Source: Pseudomonas sp. L5B5
GTDB lineage: Bacteria; Pseudomonadota; Gammaproteobacteria; Pseudomonadales; Pseudomonadaceae
Length of the DNA: 64,000 bases
Assembly: GCF_020520285.1 (NCBI RefSeq)
Contig: NZ_CP084742.1
Location: forward strand, 4,464,001 to 4,528,000
Reading direction: 5' to 3'
Of this stretch, positions 28,930-38,708 are shown in pieces; position 1 is the stretch's first letter; each line of letters starts with the position of its first letter. The position numbers were made by a program, and so were the translations under genes. Under the pieces are notes generated by a model. The model was not told the DNA's origin, searched no databases, and saw only the letters and a program-made list of their open reading frames with translations.

Positions 28930-29145
28930 TGTGTCCCACTGAGTTTGATCTGATGAGTGGCAACTGGTTGTACAGCCCCGGTGCATGCGGCGCTGCCCCG
29001 GTCGGCAGACTGTCTGTCGCCCAAGGCCCTGCGGACTGCGGTAAGGGCGCGCAAAGCACAACGCGACGCTGGCAATGAATGATGACACGCCCTACGATAC
29101 AAGGCCTTCATTCTAGACATTGCGCCGCTTGGCGCCTAGCTGCCC

Positions 29146-29703
29146 ATGCCCATTCAGAACTCCCCTTATAACGCCTTCGCCACCCTGCTCAGCAGCAGCG
29201 GTCACCCTGTTTCCCCTGCCGAACTGCACGGTCTGTTGCTCGGGCGCAGTTGCGCCGGCGCCGGCTTCGAAGTCGACGGCTGGCTGGTGGATGCCACCGA
29301 GCTGCTCGAGGGCGAACCCCAAGAAAACGTGCGTAACGCCTTGATTGGCCTGCAGGAAATGGTCAAGGGCGAGCTCACCAGCGACGACATGACCGTGGTC
29401 CTGCTGCTGCCCAGCGACGACGCCCCACTGACCGAACGCGCTGCCGCCCTGGGCCAGTGGTGCCAGGGTTTTCTCGCCGGTTTCGGCCTCAACTCCCGTG
29501 ACAGCAGCGCGCTGAGCGCCGAGGCTACGGAAGTGTTGCAGGACCTTGCGGCCATTGCCCAGGTCCAGGACGCGCTGGAAGAATCCGACGACGGTGAAAG
29601 CGACTACATGGAAGTGATGGAATACCTGCGGGTCGCTCCCCTGCTGTTGTTCACCGAAACCAACAAGGCTGCTGCACCGGCTGCCAAGCCTTCTCTGCAC
29701 TGA
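29146..29703 (+). CDS. YgfB/UPF0149 family protein
   Basis: The 185-residue acidic, helical protein has the UPF0149 (YgfB) pattern: [16 protein letters not shown] early, [10 protein letters not shown] in the centre and a C-terminal [11 protein letters not shown]. It is the first gene of the pepP-ubiH run, which it precedes in most gamma-proteobacteria; 24 bases separate it from pepP. YgfB in P. aeruginosa was linked to control of ampDh3. Here the role is unassigned. Confidence 0.87.
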   Translation: MPIQNSPYNAFATLLSSSGHPVSPAELHGLLLGRSCAGAGFEVDGWLVDATELLEGEPQENVRNALIGLQEMVKGELTSDDMTVVLLLPSDDAPLTERAAALGQWCQGFLAGFGLNSRDSSALSAEATEVLQDLAAIAQVQDALEESDDGESDYMEVMEYLRVAPLLLFTETNKAAAPAAKPSLH

Positions 29704-29727
29704 TCTGACAGGGACCCGGGCCTGCCC

Positions 29728-31062
29728 ATGATTCATATCCCGAAAGCGGAATACAGCCGGCGCCGCAAGGCGCTCATGGCGCAGATGGAGCCCAACAGCA
29801 TCGCGATCCTGCCGGCGGCGGCAGTGGCCATTCGCAATCGCGACGTGGAGCACGTCTACCGCCAGGACAGCGACTTCCAGTACCTCAGCGGCTTCCCCGA
29901 GCCCCAGGCCGTGCTCGTGCTGATGCCGGGCCGGGAGCATGGCGAGTACGTGCTGTTCTGCCGCGAGCGTAATGCCGAGCGCGAACTCTGGGACGGCCTG
30001 CGGGCCGGCCAGGAGGGCGCGATCCGCGACTATGGCGCGGACGACGCCTTTCCCATTACCGATATCGACGACATTCTCCCCGGCCTGATCGAGGGGCGTG
30101 ATCGGGTCTATTCGGCCATGGGCAGCAATCCCGAGTTCGATCGGCACCTGATGGACTGGATCAACGTGATCCGTTCCAAGGCGCACCTGGGGGCCCAGCC
30201 GCCGAACGAATTCGTTGCCCTGGATCATCTGCTGCACGACATGCGCCTGTATAAATCGGCGGCGGAAGTGAAGGTGATGCGCGAAGCCGCGCGGATTTCC
30301 GCCCAGGCGCATATTCGGGCAATGCAGGCCAGCCGTGCCGGCCTGCACGAATACAGCCTGGAAGCCGAACTGGACTACGAGTTCCGCAAGGGTGGGGCGA
30401 AGATGCCCGCCTACGGCTCCATCGTCGCGGCGGGCCGCAACAGCTGCATCCTGCACTACCAGCAGAACGACGCCGTGCTCAAGGACGGTGACCTGGTGCT
30501 GATCGATGCCGGTTGCGAGATCGACTGCTATGCCAGCGACATCACCCGTACCTGGCCGGTCAACGGTCGGTTTTCACCGGAGCAGAAGGCAATCTACGAG
30601 TTGGTGCTGGCCGCCCAGGAAGCCGCCTTTGCCGAGATCGCCCCGGACAAGCACTGGAACCAGGCTCACGAGGCGACGGTTCGGGTGATCGCCACGGGGC
30701 TGGTGAAGCTGGGGCTGCTGGAAGGTGAGGTCGACGACCTGATCGCCAGTGAGGCCTACAAGGCGTTTTACATGCACCGTGCCGGGCACTGGCTGGGCAT
30801 GGATGTACACGATGTCGGCGAATACAAGGTCGGCGGCGAGTGGCGGGTGTTGGAGGTCGGCATGGCGCTGACCGTGGAGCCGGGTATCTACATTTCCCCG
30901 GACAACCAGCAAGTAGCGAAGAAGTGGCGCGGTATTGGCGTGCGCATCGAGGACGACGTGGTGGTGACCAAGCAGGGCTGTGAAATTCTGACAGGTGGCG
31001 TGCCCAAGAGCGTCGCCGAGATCGAGGCGCTGATGGCCGCTGCCCGGGCCCAGGCATCATGA
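29728..31062 (+). CDS. pepP: Xaa-Pro aminopeptidase
   Basis: The 444-residue M24 peptidase removes N-terminal residues ahead of proline. The N-terminal creatinase-like domain ends near residue 170. The catalytic domain shows the metal ligands in DAGCEIDCYASDITRTWP (two Asp), HRAGHWLGMDVHD (His), EPGIYI (Glu) and RIEDDVVV (Glu). Its stop overlaps the ubiH start by 4 bases. Placement before ubiH is conserved although the activities are unrelated. Confidence 0.95.
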   Translation: MIHIPKAEYSRRRKALMAQMEPNSIAILPAAAVAIRNRDVEHVYRQDSDFQYLSGFPEPQAVLVLMPGREHGEYVLFCRERNAERELWDGLRAGQEGAIRDYGADDAFPITDIDDILPGLIEGRDRVYSAMGSNPEFDRHLMDWINVIRSKAHLGAQPPNEFVALDHLLHDMRLYKSAAEVKVMREAARISAQAHIRAMQASRAGLHEYSLEAELDYEFRKGGAKMPAYGSIVAAGRNSCILHYQQNDAVLKDGDLVLIDAGCEIDCYASDITRTWPVNGRFSPEQKAIYELVLAAQEAAFAEIAPDKHWNQAHEATVRVIATGLVKLGLLEGEVDDLIASEAYKAFYMHRAGHWLGMDVHDVGEYKVGGEWRVLEVGMALTVEPGIYISPDNQQVAKKWRGIGVRIEDDVVVTKQGCEILTGGVPKSVAEIEALMAAARAQAS

Positions 31063-32246
31063 GTCGCGCCAATCTGGCCATCATCGGTGGCGGCCTGGTC
31101 GGTGCCAGCCTGGCCCTGGCCCTGCAGGACGGGGCCAAGGCGCGGGGCTGGAAGATCGTGCTGGTCGAGCCGTTCGCCCCTGGCGACAGCTTCCAGCCCA
31201 GCTATGACGCGCGTTCCTCGGCCCTGTCCTTCGGGGCGCGGCAGATCTACCAGCGCCTGGGCCTGTGGCAGGCGATTTCCCGGCGTGCCGAGCCGATCAA
31301 GCAGATTCACGTTTCGGACCGTGGCCGCTTCTCCACTGCGCGCCTGTCGGCGATGGAGGAGGGCGTTCCGGCCCTGGGCTACGTCGTGGAAAACGCCTGG
31401 CTCGGCCAATGCCTGTGGCAGGCGCTGGACAAGGACGTGATCAGTTGGCGCTGCCCGGCCGAGGTCACTCGCCTGGAGCCCCTGGAAGGCGGCTACCGCC
31501 TGACCCTGAATGACGAGACCACCCTGGAGTGCGATCTTGCGGTGCTCGCCGATGGCGGCCGTTCCGGCTTGCGCGAGCAGTTGGGCATCGGGGTCAGGCA
31601 CCGGCCCTATGACCAGAGCGCGCTGATCGCCAATATCACCCCCAGCGAAGCCCATGCAGGCATGGCCTTCGAACGTTTCACCGACGATGGGCCGATGGCC
31701 TTGCTGCCATTGCCGGAAAACCGCTGTGCGCTGGTCTGGACCCGCCAGGGCATGGACGCCCAGCGCCTGGCCGAACTGGACGAGCGCAGTTTCCTCAGTG
31801 AATTGCAGGGCGTGTTCGGTTATCGCCTGGGCACCCTCAAGCAGGTGGGCGCCCGGCATCTGTACCCCCTGTCCCTGGTGGAGGCCGAGGAGCAGGTGCG
31901 CCCGCACCTGGCCGTACTGGGCAACGCTGCCCATAGCTTGCATCCGATCGCCGGCCAGGGTTTCAACCTGTCGTTGCGCGATGCCCAGGCCCTGGCGGAC
32001 GCCCTCCTGGGCAGCGAGCGTGCACCGGGCGACTTCGCCGTGCTGCAGGCCTATCGCGAGCGCCAGCGCCTGGACCAGGAATTGACCGTGGGTTTCTCCG
32101 ACCAGGTCACGCGGTTGTTCGCCAGCAAGCTGCCGTTGCTGTCGGTGGGGCGCAACCTCGGGCTGCTCGGGCTCGACCTGTTGCCACCAGCCAAGCGCTG
32201 GTTCGCTCGCCAGGCCATGGGCCTGGGTACCCGTCCCGATGCGTGA
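31059..32246 (+). CDS. ubiH: UbiH, FAD-dependent ubiquinone hydroxylase
   Basis: The 395-residue flavoprotein monooxygenase hydroxylates the 2-octaprenyl-6-methoxyphenol ring. Seen are the FAD dinucleotide fold LAIIGGGLVGASLALAL, the family DG-type motif LAVLADGGRSGLREQLGI and the second FAD motif LGNAAHSLHPIAGQGFNL. It overlaps pepP upstream and the DUF4442 gene downstream by 8 bases. The later paralogue at 32728 is probably UbiI. Confidence 0.92.
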   Translation: MSRANLAIIGGGLVGASLALALQDGAKARGWKIVLVEPFAPGDSFQPSYDARSSALSFGARQIYQRLGLWQAISRRAEPIKQIHVSDRGRFSTARLSAMEEGVPALGYVVENAWLGQCLWQALDKDVISWRCPAEVTRLEPLEGGYRLTLNDETTLECDLAVLADGGRSGLREQLGIGVRHRPYDQSALIANITPSEAHAGMAFERFTDDGPMALLPLPENRCALVWTRQGMDAQRLAELDERSFLSELQGVFGYRLGTLKQVGARHLYPLSLVEAEEQVRPHLAVLGNAAHSLHPIAGQGFNLSLRDAQALADALLGSERAPGDFAVLQAYRERQRLDQELTVGFSDQVTRLFASKLPLLSVGRNLGLLGLDLLPPAKRWFARQAMGLGTRPDA

Positions 32247-32724
32247 CTGGTTGGCCCGGCGTGTCGGCAAGGCACGCCTGCTGCGCTGGGGGTTGAACCT
32301 GTACCCGCCCTACCTGGGAGCCGGCGTGCGGATTCGCCACATCAGCGCGGACTTCCGTGAAGTCCAGGCCTGCATGGGCCTGGGCTGGTACAACCGCAAT
32401 TATGTCGGCACCCAGTTTGGCGGCAGCCTGTACTCGATGGTGGACCCGTTCTTCATGCTGATGCTGATGGAGAACCTGGGGCGTGAGTACATCGTCTGGG
32501 ACAAGGCCGCGGCCATCGATTTCATCGCTCCGGGCAAGGGCCCGGTGTTTGCCCGGTTCAGCATCGACCAGGCCCTGATCGACCAGATCCGCCTGCACAC
32601 CGCTGCCGGGCAAAAGTACCTGCCACAGCTGCAGGTCGAGATTCACGACGGCTCCGGCACCCTGGTGGCGCGGGTCGACAAAACCCTTTATGTGCGGCTC
32701 AAGCCGCAAGCGAGACAGGCCTAA
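32239..32724 (+). CDS. DUF4442 hot-dog fold protein
   Basis: The 161-residue protein fits DUF4442, a thioesterase-like hot-dog domain family. Segments such as NRNYVGTQFGGSLYSMVDPF and DKAAAIDFIAPGKGPV show the central helix and strand pattern. No classical active-site HxD is obvious. It is translationally linked between two ubiquinone hydroxylase genes, overlapping ubiH, so a link to ubiquinone synthesis or polyprenyl handling is plausible but unproven. Confidence 0.8.
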   Translation: MRDWLARRVGKARLLRWGLNLYPPYLGAGVRIRHISADFREVQACMGLGWYNRNYVGTQFGGSLYSMVDPFFMLMLMENLGREYIVWDKAAAIDFIAPGKGPVFARFSIDQALIDQIRLHTAAGQKYLPQLQVEIHDGSGTLVARVDKTLYVRLKPQARQA

Positions 32725-32727
32725 AGC

Positions 32728-33954
32728 ATGGAAATGCGCGCAGATGTGCTGATTGTCGGAGCCGGCATGGTCGGCAGTGCCCTGGCCCTGGCGTTGCAGG
32801 GCAACGGCCTGGAGGTGCTGCTGCTCGATGGCGGCTCCCTGAGTGTCAAGCCTTTCGATGACCAGGCGCCCTTCGAACCGCGGGTCAGTGCCCTGTCGGC
32901 GGCCAGCCAGCGGATCCTGCAGCGCCTTGGCGCCTGGGACGGCATCGCTCGCCGGCGCAGCAGCCCCTATTGCGACATGCAGGTCTGGGATGGCAGCGGC
33001 ACGGGCCAGATCCACTTCTCGGCGGCCAGCGTCCATGCCCAGGTGCTGGGGCACATCGTCGAGAACCGGGTGGTCCAGGATGCCTTGCTCGAACGGCTGC
33101 ATGAGTGCGACGTCGGTTTGCTGGCCAATGCGCGGCTGGAGCAGATGCGGCGCTCCGGTGATGACTGGTTGCTGACCCTGGCCGATGGTCGGACGCTGCG
33201 GGCGCCCCTCGTGGTGGCGGCCGATGGTGCCAACTCGGCCGTGCGCCGCCTCACCGGGTGTGCCACCCGCGAGTGGGATTACCTGCACCATGCCATCGTC
33301 ACCAGCGTGCGCTGCAGCCAGCCCCACCGGTTGACGGCCTGGCAGCGGTTCACCGACACCGGCCCGCTGGCCTTCCTGCCCCTGGTAAGGGATGGGCAGC
33401 ACGACTGGTGCTCCATCGTCTGGTCCACCACGCCCGCCGAGGCCGAGCGCCTGATGGCCCTGGACGACGCAAGCTTCTGCGCCGAGCTGGAGCGGGCTTT
33501 CGAGGGTCGGCTGGGCCAGGTGCTGAGCGCCGACCCACGACTCTGCGTACCGCTGCGCCAGCGCCATGCCAAGCGCTACGTGGCCGAGGGCCTGGCCCTG
33601 ATCGGCGATGCAGCCCATACCATCCATCCGCTGGCGGGGCAGGGGGTCAACCTGGGGTTCCTCGATGCCGCGGTACTGGCCCAGGTGCTGCTGGAAGCCG
33701 CCGGTCGTGGCGAACGCCTGGCCGAGGTCAAGGTGCTGAGCCGTTTCGAGCGCAAGCGCATGCCTCACAACCTGGCGCTGATGGCGGCGATGGAGGGGTT
33801 CGAGCGGTTGTTCCAGGCCGATCCGTTGCCGCTGCGCTGGCTGCGCAACACCGGCCTGAAGATGGTCGACCAGATGCCCGAGGCCAAGGCCCTGTTCGTG
33901 CGCCAGGCGCTGGGGCTCAGTGGTGACCTGCCGGAGCTGGCCCGGGCCGAGTGA
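32728..33954 (+). CDS. UbiI-like FAD-dependent ubiquinone hydroxylase
   Basis: The 408-residue protein is a UbiH/UbiF/UbiI-family monooxygenase: [19 protein letters not shown] at the N-terminus, [16 protein letters not shown] and [20 protein letters not shown]. It follows the DUF4442 gene after 3 bases. Position next to pepP-ubiH points to UbiI (C5 hydroxylation), but UbiF and UbiI are hard to tell apart by reading alone, so no symbol is given. Confidence 0.86.
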   Translation: MEMRADVLIVGAGMVGSALALALQGNGLEVLLLDGGSLSVKPFDDQAPFEPRVSALSAASQRILQRLGAWDGIARRRSSPYCDMQVWDGSGTGQIHFSAASVHAQVLGHIVENRVVQDALLERLHECDVGLLANARLEQMRRSGDDWLLTLADGRTLRAPLVVAADGANSAVRRLTGCATREWDYLHHAIVTSVRCSQPHRLTAWQRFTDTGPLAFLPLVRDGQHDWCSIVWSTTPAEAERLMALDDASFCAELERAFEGRLGQVLSADPRLCVPLRQRHAKRYVAEGLALIGDAAHTIHPLAGQGVNLGFLDAAVLAQVLLEAAGRGERLAEVKVLSRFERKRMPHNLALMAAMEGFERLFQADPLPLRWLRNTGLKMVDQMPEAKALFVRQALGLSGDLPELARAE

Positions 33955-34132
33955 CCGGGGCTCACGGTGGCTCTTGCCGGTTGCAGGCGGGAGTTGCCGG
34001 ACGCCGGCCGCTGCGGGTTCGCAACGGCTCAACTGCGCAACATCTGGTTACTCCTCGGTTCCGGGTTCGGTTGAGCTGACAAATGGGAGTCCTTATCATT
34101 TCGCCTCACTTTGCATACGAGAGACTGCTCCC

Positions 34133-35134
34133 ATGTTGGCACCGAAGCGTCTACTGACCGCCCTGGCCCTCACCCTCATCGGCGGCATCGCCCATGCGGC
34201 CGACGAAGTGGTGGTCTACTCCTCCCGTATCGACGAGCTGATCAAGCCAGTGTTCGATGCCTACACCCAGAAGACCGGGGTGAAGATCAAGTTCATCACC
34301 GACAAGGAAGCGCCGCTGATGCAGCGCATCAAGGCCGAGGGCGAGAACGCCACCGCCGACCTGCTGCTGACCGTGGATGCCGGCAACCTCTGGCAGGCCG
34401 AGCAGATGGGCATCCTGCAGCCATTCACGTCCAAGGTCATCGACAGCAACATTCCCCTCCAGTACCGCTCCTCCAGCCATGCCTGGACCGGCCTGAGCCT
34501 GCGGGCGCGGACGCTGGCCTACTCCACCGACCGGGTCAAGCCGGGCGAGTTGACCACTTATGAAGCCCTGGCGGACAAGCAGTGGGAAGGCCGTCTGTGC
34601 CTGCGCACGGCGAAAAAGGTCTACAACCAGTCGCTGACCGCCACGCTGATCGAGACCCACGGCGCGGACAAGACCGAGGAGATCCTCAAGGGCTGGGTCA
34701 ACAACCTGTCCACCGATGTGTTCTCCGACGACATTGCCGTGCTGGATGCGATCAACGCCGGCCAGTGCGACGTGGGCATCGTCAACACCTACTACTATGG
34801 CCGCCTGCACAAGCAGAAGCCGAACCTGGCGGTGAAGCTGTTCTGGCCGAACCAGGGCGATCGCGGGGTACACGTCAACCTGTCGGGCATCGGCCTGACC
34901 AAGCACGCGCCGCACCCGGAAGCGGCCAAGGCGCTGGTGGAATGGATGACCACGCCTGAAGCGCAGAAGATCTTCGCCGACGTCAACCAGGAGTTCCCGG
35001 CCAACCCGGCGGTGGCGCCGTCTGCGGAAGTGGCCAGCTGGGGCAAGTTCGTGGCCGATACCCTGCCGGTGGAAATCGCCGGCAAGCGCCAGGCCGAGGC
35101 GATTCGCCTGATGGACCGCGCTGGCTGGAACTGA
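34133..35134 (+). CDS. ferric iron ABC transporter substrate-binding protein (FbpA-like)
   Basis: The 333-residue periplasmic protein has a signal peptide ([22 protein letters not shown], cut before ADEVVV) and the two-lobed transferrin-like fold of FbpA proteins. YSSR and the Tyr-rich NTYYYGRL are the iron-binding regions of this family. A ferric-iron binding role fits, supported by the following FbpB-like permease. No ATPase gene is adjacent. Upstream sequence TTATCATTT at 34093-34101 is a weak Fur-like match. Confidence 0.88.
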   Translation: MLAPKRLLTALALTLIGGIAHAADEVVVYSSRIDELIKPVFDAYTQKTGVKIKFITDKEAPLMQRIKAEGENATADLLLTVDAGNLWQAEQMGILQPFTSKVIDSNIPLQYRSSSHAWTGLSLRARTLAYSTDRVKPGELTTYEALADKQWEGRLCLRTAKKVYNQSLTATLIETHGADKTEEILKGWVNNLSTDVFSDDIAVLDAINAGQCDVGIVNTYYYGRLHKQKPNLAVKLFWPNQGDRGVHVNLSGIGLTKHAPHPEAAKALVEWMTTPEAQKIFADVNQEFPANPAVAPSAEVASWGKFVADTLPVEIAGKRQAEAIRLMDRAGWN

Positions 35135-35150
35135 GCCGGCCGTTATACTG

Positions 35151-35174
35151 CGCCCCGCCCTGGCGGGGCGTTTT
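35151..35174 (+). terminator. terminator after the iron-binding protein gene
   Basis: Stem CGCCCCGCC / GGCGGGGCG with a 2-base loop, followed by TTTTG. The permease therefore may need its own promoter or rely on read-through. Confidence 0.85.
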
Positions 35175-35193
35175 GTTTCGCGCCCGGGCCTTT

Positions 35194-35325
35194 TGTAGCG
35201 AGGGAGCTTGCTCGCGTTCCACCGCACAGCGGTGGCAAACCCTGATTTCGTGATGCAGCTTTCGGAGCGGGTTTGCAGCCCTTGGGGCGGCTAAGCCGCC
35301 AGCGGGAGCAAGCGCCCTCGCCACG
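35194..35325. repeat. REPIN (paired REP sequences)
   Basis: Left REP GTAGCGAGGGAGCTTGCTCG and an inverted partner AGCGGGAGCAAGCGCCCTCG-CC, about 85 bases apart. This is a common P. fluorescens-group REP family, inserted between the substrate-binding protein and permease genes. Confidence 0.78.
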
Positions 35326-35375
35326 CGTGTTTTGCGCAAGTATTTTTGTCTGTTCAATCTGCCCGAGAGTACGCC

Positions 35376-36992
35376 GTGGCCCATCCCGCCCAACGTCGCT
35401 GGTATCCCCTGGTCTTTGCCGTCGCGGCCCTGGTGCTGCTGCCGCTGAGCGTGCTGCTGTTGTCCTGGCAGGCGGTGGACCAGCAGATCTGGTCCCACCT
35501 GTGGGACACGCAGATGCCACGTCTGCTGGGCAACACCCTGACCCTGGTGTTCGGCGTCGGTGTCGGGGTCACTCTGCTGGGCGTGAGCCTGGCCTGGCTC
35601 ACCAGCCTCTGCGAGTTTCCCGGCCGGCGCTGGCTGGACTGGGCGCTGATGCTGCCGTTCGCGATCCCGGCCTATGTGCTGGCGTTTGTCTTCGTCGGCC
35701 TGCTGGACTTTTCCGGGCCGGTGCAGAGCCTGCTGCGCGAATGGTTCGGCAGTGGCCTGCGATTGCCCAGGGTGCGCTCCACCGGCGGGGTGATCCTGGT
35801 ACTGGTGCTGGTGTTCTATCCCTATGTCTACCTGTTGGCGCGCAATGCGTTCCTGGCCCAGGGCAAGGGCTTGATGGAGGCCGCGCGAGTGCTTGGGCAG
35901 TCGCCCTGGCAGGCGTTCTGGCGCGTGGCCTTGCCCATGGCGCGCCCGGCCATCGGTGCCGGGGTGGCCCTGGCGCTGATGGAGACCCTGGCGGATTTCG
36001 GTGCAGTGGCGGTGTTCAACTTCGACACCTTCACCACGGCGATCTACAAGACCTGGTATGGCTTCTTCAGCCTCTCCAGTGCTGCCCAGTTGGCCAGCCT
36101 GTTGCTGCTGGCGGTGATGCTGGTGCTGTACGGCGAGCGCCGCGCCCGGGGCGCCAGTCGCACGGGCAACGAGCGGCCCCGGGGCAAGGCCCTTTATCAA
36201 CTGCGCGGGCTCAAGGCCCTGGCGGCCAGCGGCTGGTGCCTGCTGGTGTTCGCCTGTGCCTTCGTGATCCCGCTGCTGCAGCTGCTGGCGTGGTTCTGGC
36301 AACGTGGCCGCTTCGACCTGGACGAGCGTTATGCCGGCCTGATCGTCCACACCTTGTACCTGGGTGGCATGGCCGCCCTGATCACGGTCAGCGTGGCCCT
36401 GCTGCTGGCGTTCGCCCGGCGCCTGGCGCCGACTCGGGGTATTCGTGCGGGCGTCAGCCTAGCCAACCTGGGTTATGCCTTGCCAGGCTCGGTGCTGGCG
36501 GTGTCGATCATGCTGGCTTTCAGCTACCTGGATCGCGAGTTGGTGATTCCGCTGTCCGGCTGGTTGGGCGGGGCCGGCAAACCCCTGCTGTTGGGCAGCC
36601 TATCAGCCCTGCTGCTGGCCTATCTGGTGCGCTTCATCGCCGTGGCCTACGGGCCGCTGGAAACCAGCCTGGAGCGAATTCGCCCGTCGTTGCCCGAAGC
36701 CGCCCGCAGCTTGGGGGTCGGGGGACCGCGACTGTTTTTCAAAGTGTATCTGCCGTTATTGCTGCCCGGGACCTTGAGCGCCGCCCTGCTGGTGTTCGTC
36801 GATGTGCTCAAGGAAATGCCCGCCACCCTGCTCATGCGCCCGTTCGGCTGGGACACCCTGGCGGTGCGGATCTTTGAAATGACCAGCGAAGGGGAGTGGG
36901 CACGCGCCTCGCTGCCGGCCCTGACCCTGGTGCTGGTGGGACTGCTGCCGGTGATCGGCCTCATCCGGCGCTCGGCCCATCGAATCGGTTAG
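35376..36992 (+). CDS. ferric iron ABC transporter permease (FbpB-like)
   Basis: The 538-residue inner-membrane protein has two repeated permease halves, each with about six helices and an EAA loop ([20 protein letters not shown] near residue 180; [21 protein letters not shown] near 450). It belongs to the iron(III) transport permease family. The GTG at 35376, giving [11 protein letters not shown], is preferred to a TTG at 35346. It is separated from the binding-protein gene by a terminator and a REPIN. The partner ATPase must be encoded elsewhere. Confidence 0.86.
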   Translation: MAHPAQRRWYPLVFAVAALVLLPLSVLLLSWQAVDQQIWSHLWDTQMPRLLGNTLTLVFGVGVGVTLLGVSLAWLTSLCEFPGRRWLDWALMLPFAIPAYVLAFVFVGLLDFSGPVQSLLREWFGSGLRLPRVRSTGGVILVLVLVFYPYVYLLARNAFLAQGKGLMEAARVLGQSPWQAFWRVALPMARPAIGAGVALALMETLADFGAVAVFNFDTFTTAIYKTWYGFFSLSSAAQLASLLLLAVMLVLYGERRARGASRTGNERPRGKALYQLRGLKALAASGWCLLVFACAFVIPLLQLLAWFWQRGRFDLDERYAGLIVHTLYLGGMAALITVSVALLLAFARRLAPTRGIRAGVSLANLGYALPGSVLAVSIMLAFSYLDRELVIPLSGWLGGAGKPLLLGSLSALLLAYLVRFIAVAYGPLETSLERIRPSLPEAARSLGVGGPRLFFKVYLPLLLPGTLSAALLVFVDVLKEMPATLLMRPFGWDTLAVRIFEMTSEGEWARASLPALTLVLVGLLPVIGLIRRSAHRIG

Positions 36993-37146
36993 GTGCCAGC
37001 CCGGCACCTTGCGGCTACAATGCGCGGCATTCGGTGCGGTCTGTTGTTTGGCCGGGACGCTGAAACCGGCTGTAAGCCTTGTGTTTCAAGGCTCTCACCC
37101 TTGCAGCGCCAGCCCGCACCCTCGCCAAGCCCGGAAGGAGAAACCC

Positions 37147-38229
37147 ATGGGACAGCGTACGCCTCTGTATGACCTGCATCTCGCCCTCGGCGCGAAAATG
37201 GTCGATTTTGGCGGTTGGGACATGCCCTTGCATTACGGTTCGCAAGTCGAGGAGCACCATCAGGTGCGACGTGATTGCGGAGTTTTCGATGTATCCCACA
37301 TGACCGTGATCGATGTCGACGGCCCCCAGGCCAAGGCCTGGCTCCAGCACCTGCTGGCCAATGATGTCGAGCGTCTGCACAACCCCGGCCAGGCCTTGTA
37401 CAGCGCCATGCTCAATGAGCAGGGCGGCATCGTCGACGACATGATCGTCTACCGTCTTGAGGACAGCTATCGCCTGGTGGTCAACGCCGCTACCCGCGAG
37501 CAGGATCTGGACTGGATGCGTGCGCAGGTCGGGGCCTTCCAGGTACGCCTGCTCGAGCGTCCGGAACTGGCCATGCTGGCGATCCAGGGCCCCCAGGCGC
37601 GGCAGCGGATCGCCGCGCTGGTCAGCCAGTCAAAGGCCACCCAGATCCAGCAGCTCAAGCCCTTCGAGGGTCGTGTCGACGGTGACTGGTTCATCGCCCG
37701 CACCGGCTACACCGGTGAAGACGGCCTGGAGATCGTGCTGCCCGCCGAGCAGGCTCCGGCTTTCTTCAACGACCTGGTAGGCGCAGGCATCTCGCCGATC
37801 GGACTGGGCGCCCGGGACACCCTGCGCCTGGAAGCCGGCATGAACCTCTATGGCCAGGACATCCACCAGGACGTGTCGCCCCTGGCGGCGAACATGGCCT
37901 GGAGCATTGCCTGGGAGCCGGCGTCGCGCCAGTTCGTCGGGCGCACCGCCCTGCAGGCCGAACGCACGACCGGGGTACAGCACAAGCTGGTGGGCCTGGT
38001 GCTCGAAGAGCGTGGGGTTCTACGTGCACATCAGGTGGTTCGTATCGCTGATGTTGGCGAAGGAGAGATCACCAGTGGTAGTTTCTCCCCTACGCTGAGT
38101 AAGTCGATTGCCCTGGCGCGGGTGCCGATGGCCACTGGCGATCGGGCCGAAGTGGAAATCCGCGGCAAGTGGTACCCGGTGCGGGTAGTCAAGCCGACCT
38201 TCGTGCGCCATGGCAAAACCTTGATCTAA
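37147..38229 (+). CDS. gcvT: glycine cleavage system T protein (aminomethyltransferase)
   Basis: The 360-residue protein transfers the methylene group from lipoyl-GcvH to tetrahydrofolate. Seen are [23 protein letters not shown], the folate-binding [13 protein letters not shown] with its acid residues and the C-terminal barrel [22 protein letters not shown] region. An AAGGAG site precedes the ATG at 37147; an in-frame upstream extension is non-coding. gcvH follows after 53 bases, so the two form an operon. I see no glycine riboswitch ahead of it. Confidence 0.94.
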   Translation: MGQRTPLYDLHLALGAKMVDFGGWDMPLHYGSQVEEHHQVRRDCGVFDVSHMTVIDVDGPQAKAWLQHLLANDVERLHNPGQALYSAMLNEQGGIVDDMIVYRLEDSYRLVVNAATREQDLDWMRAQVGAFQVRLLERPELAMLAIQGPQARQRIAALVSQSKATQIQQLKPFEGRVDGDWFIARTGYTGEDGLEIVLPAEQAPAFFNDLVGAGISPIGLGARDTLRLEAGMNLYGQDIHQDVSPLAANMAWSIAWEPASRQFVGRTALQAERTTGVQHKLVGLVLEERGVLRAHQVVRIADVGEGEITSGSFSPTLSKSIALARVPMATGDRAEVEIRGKWYPVRVVKPTFVRHGKTLI

Positions 38230-38282
38230 CATTTTGCAGCCGGCATTGCGCCGCTGTTCATTTCTTCTTGAGGACACAGAAC

Positions 38283-38666
38283 ATGAGCGATATCCCTGCC
38301 CACCTGCGTTTTGCCGAAAGTCACGAATGGGCCCGTCTGGAAGCCGACGGCAGCGTGACCGTGGGTATTAGCGACCATGCCCAGCAAGCCCTGGGCGACG
38401 TGGTGTTCGTCGAGCTGACCGAAGTGGGCAACGTGTTCGGCGCAGGGGACCAGGCCGGTGTGGTGGAGTCGGTGAAGGCCGCTTCCGATATCTATGCCCC
38501 AGTGGCTGGCGAAGTGATCGCCGTCAACGAAGAGCTGAGCTCCAGCCCGGAGCTGCTCAACAGCGAGCCGTACGACGCCTGGATCTTCAAGCTCAAGCCC
38601 GCCAATCCGGCTGATCTGGACAAGCTCCTGGACGCCGCCGGCTACAAGGCCGCCATCGGCGAGTAA
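38283..38666 (+). CDS. gcvH: glycine cleavage system H protein
   Basis: The 127-residue lipoyl carrier shuttles the aminomethyl group between GcvP, GcvT and Lpd. The lipoyl lysine is K65 in ESVKAASD, and the N-terminal [22 protein letters not shown] is typical. It follows gcvT. The gene ends just before a perfect hairpin. Confidence 0.96.
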   Translation: MSDIPAHLRFAESHEWARLEADGSVTVGISDHAQQALGDVVFVELTEVGNVFGAGDQAGVVESVKAASDIYAPVAGEVIAVNEELSSSPELLNSEPYDAWIFKLKPANPADLDKLLDAAGYKAAIGE

Positions 38667-38673
38667 GGCTTGT

Positions 38674-38701
38674 GCAGCCGGCCTGGAACCAGGCCGGCTG
38701 C
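38674..38701. terminator. hairpin between gcvH and the aminotransferase gene
   Basis: Perfect 11-bp stem GCAGCCGGCCT / AGGCCGGCTGC with a 6-base loop, between convergent genes; no T-run. Confidence 0.6.
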
Positions 38702-38708
38702 GAGCCTG

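Noticed and set aside
34081..34132. Fur box before the iron-binding protein gene
   Set aside because: Only TTATCATTT resembles a half-site, too weak to list as a feature.
36993..37146. Glycine riboswitch before gcvT
   Set aside because: No aptamer-like paired domains are visible in the 154-base leader; only a short AGGTGCC/GGCACCT stem at the upstream gene's stop.
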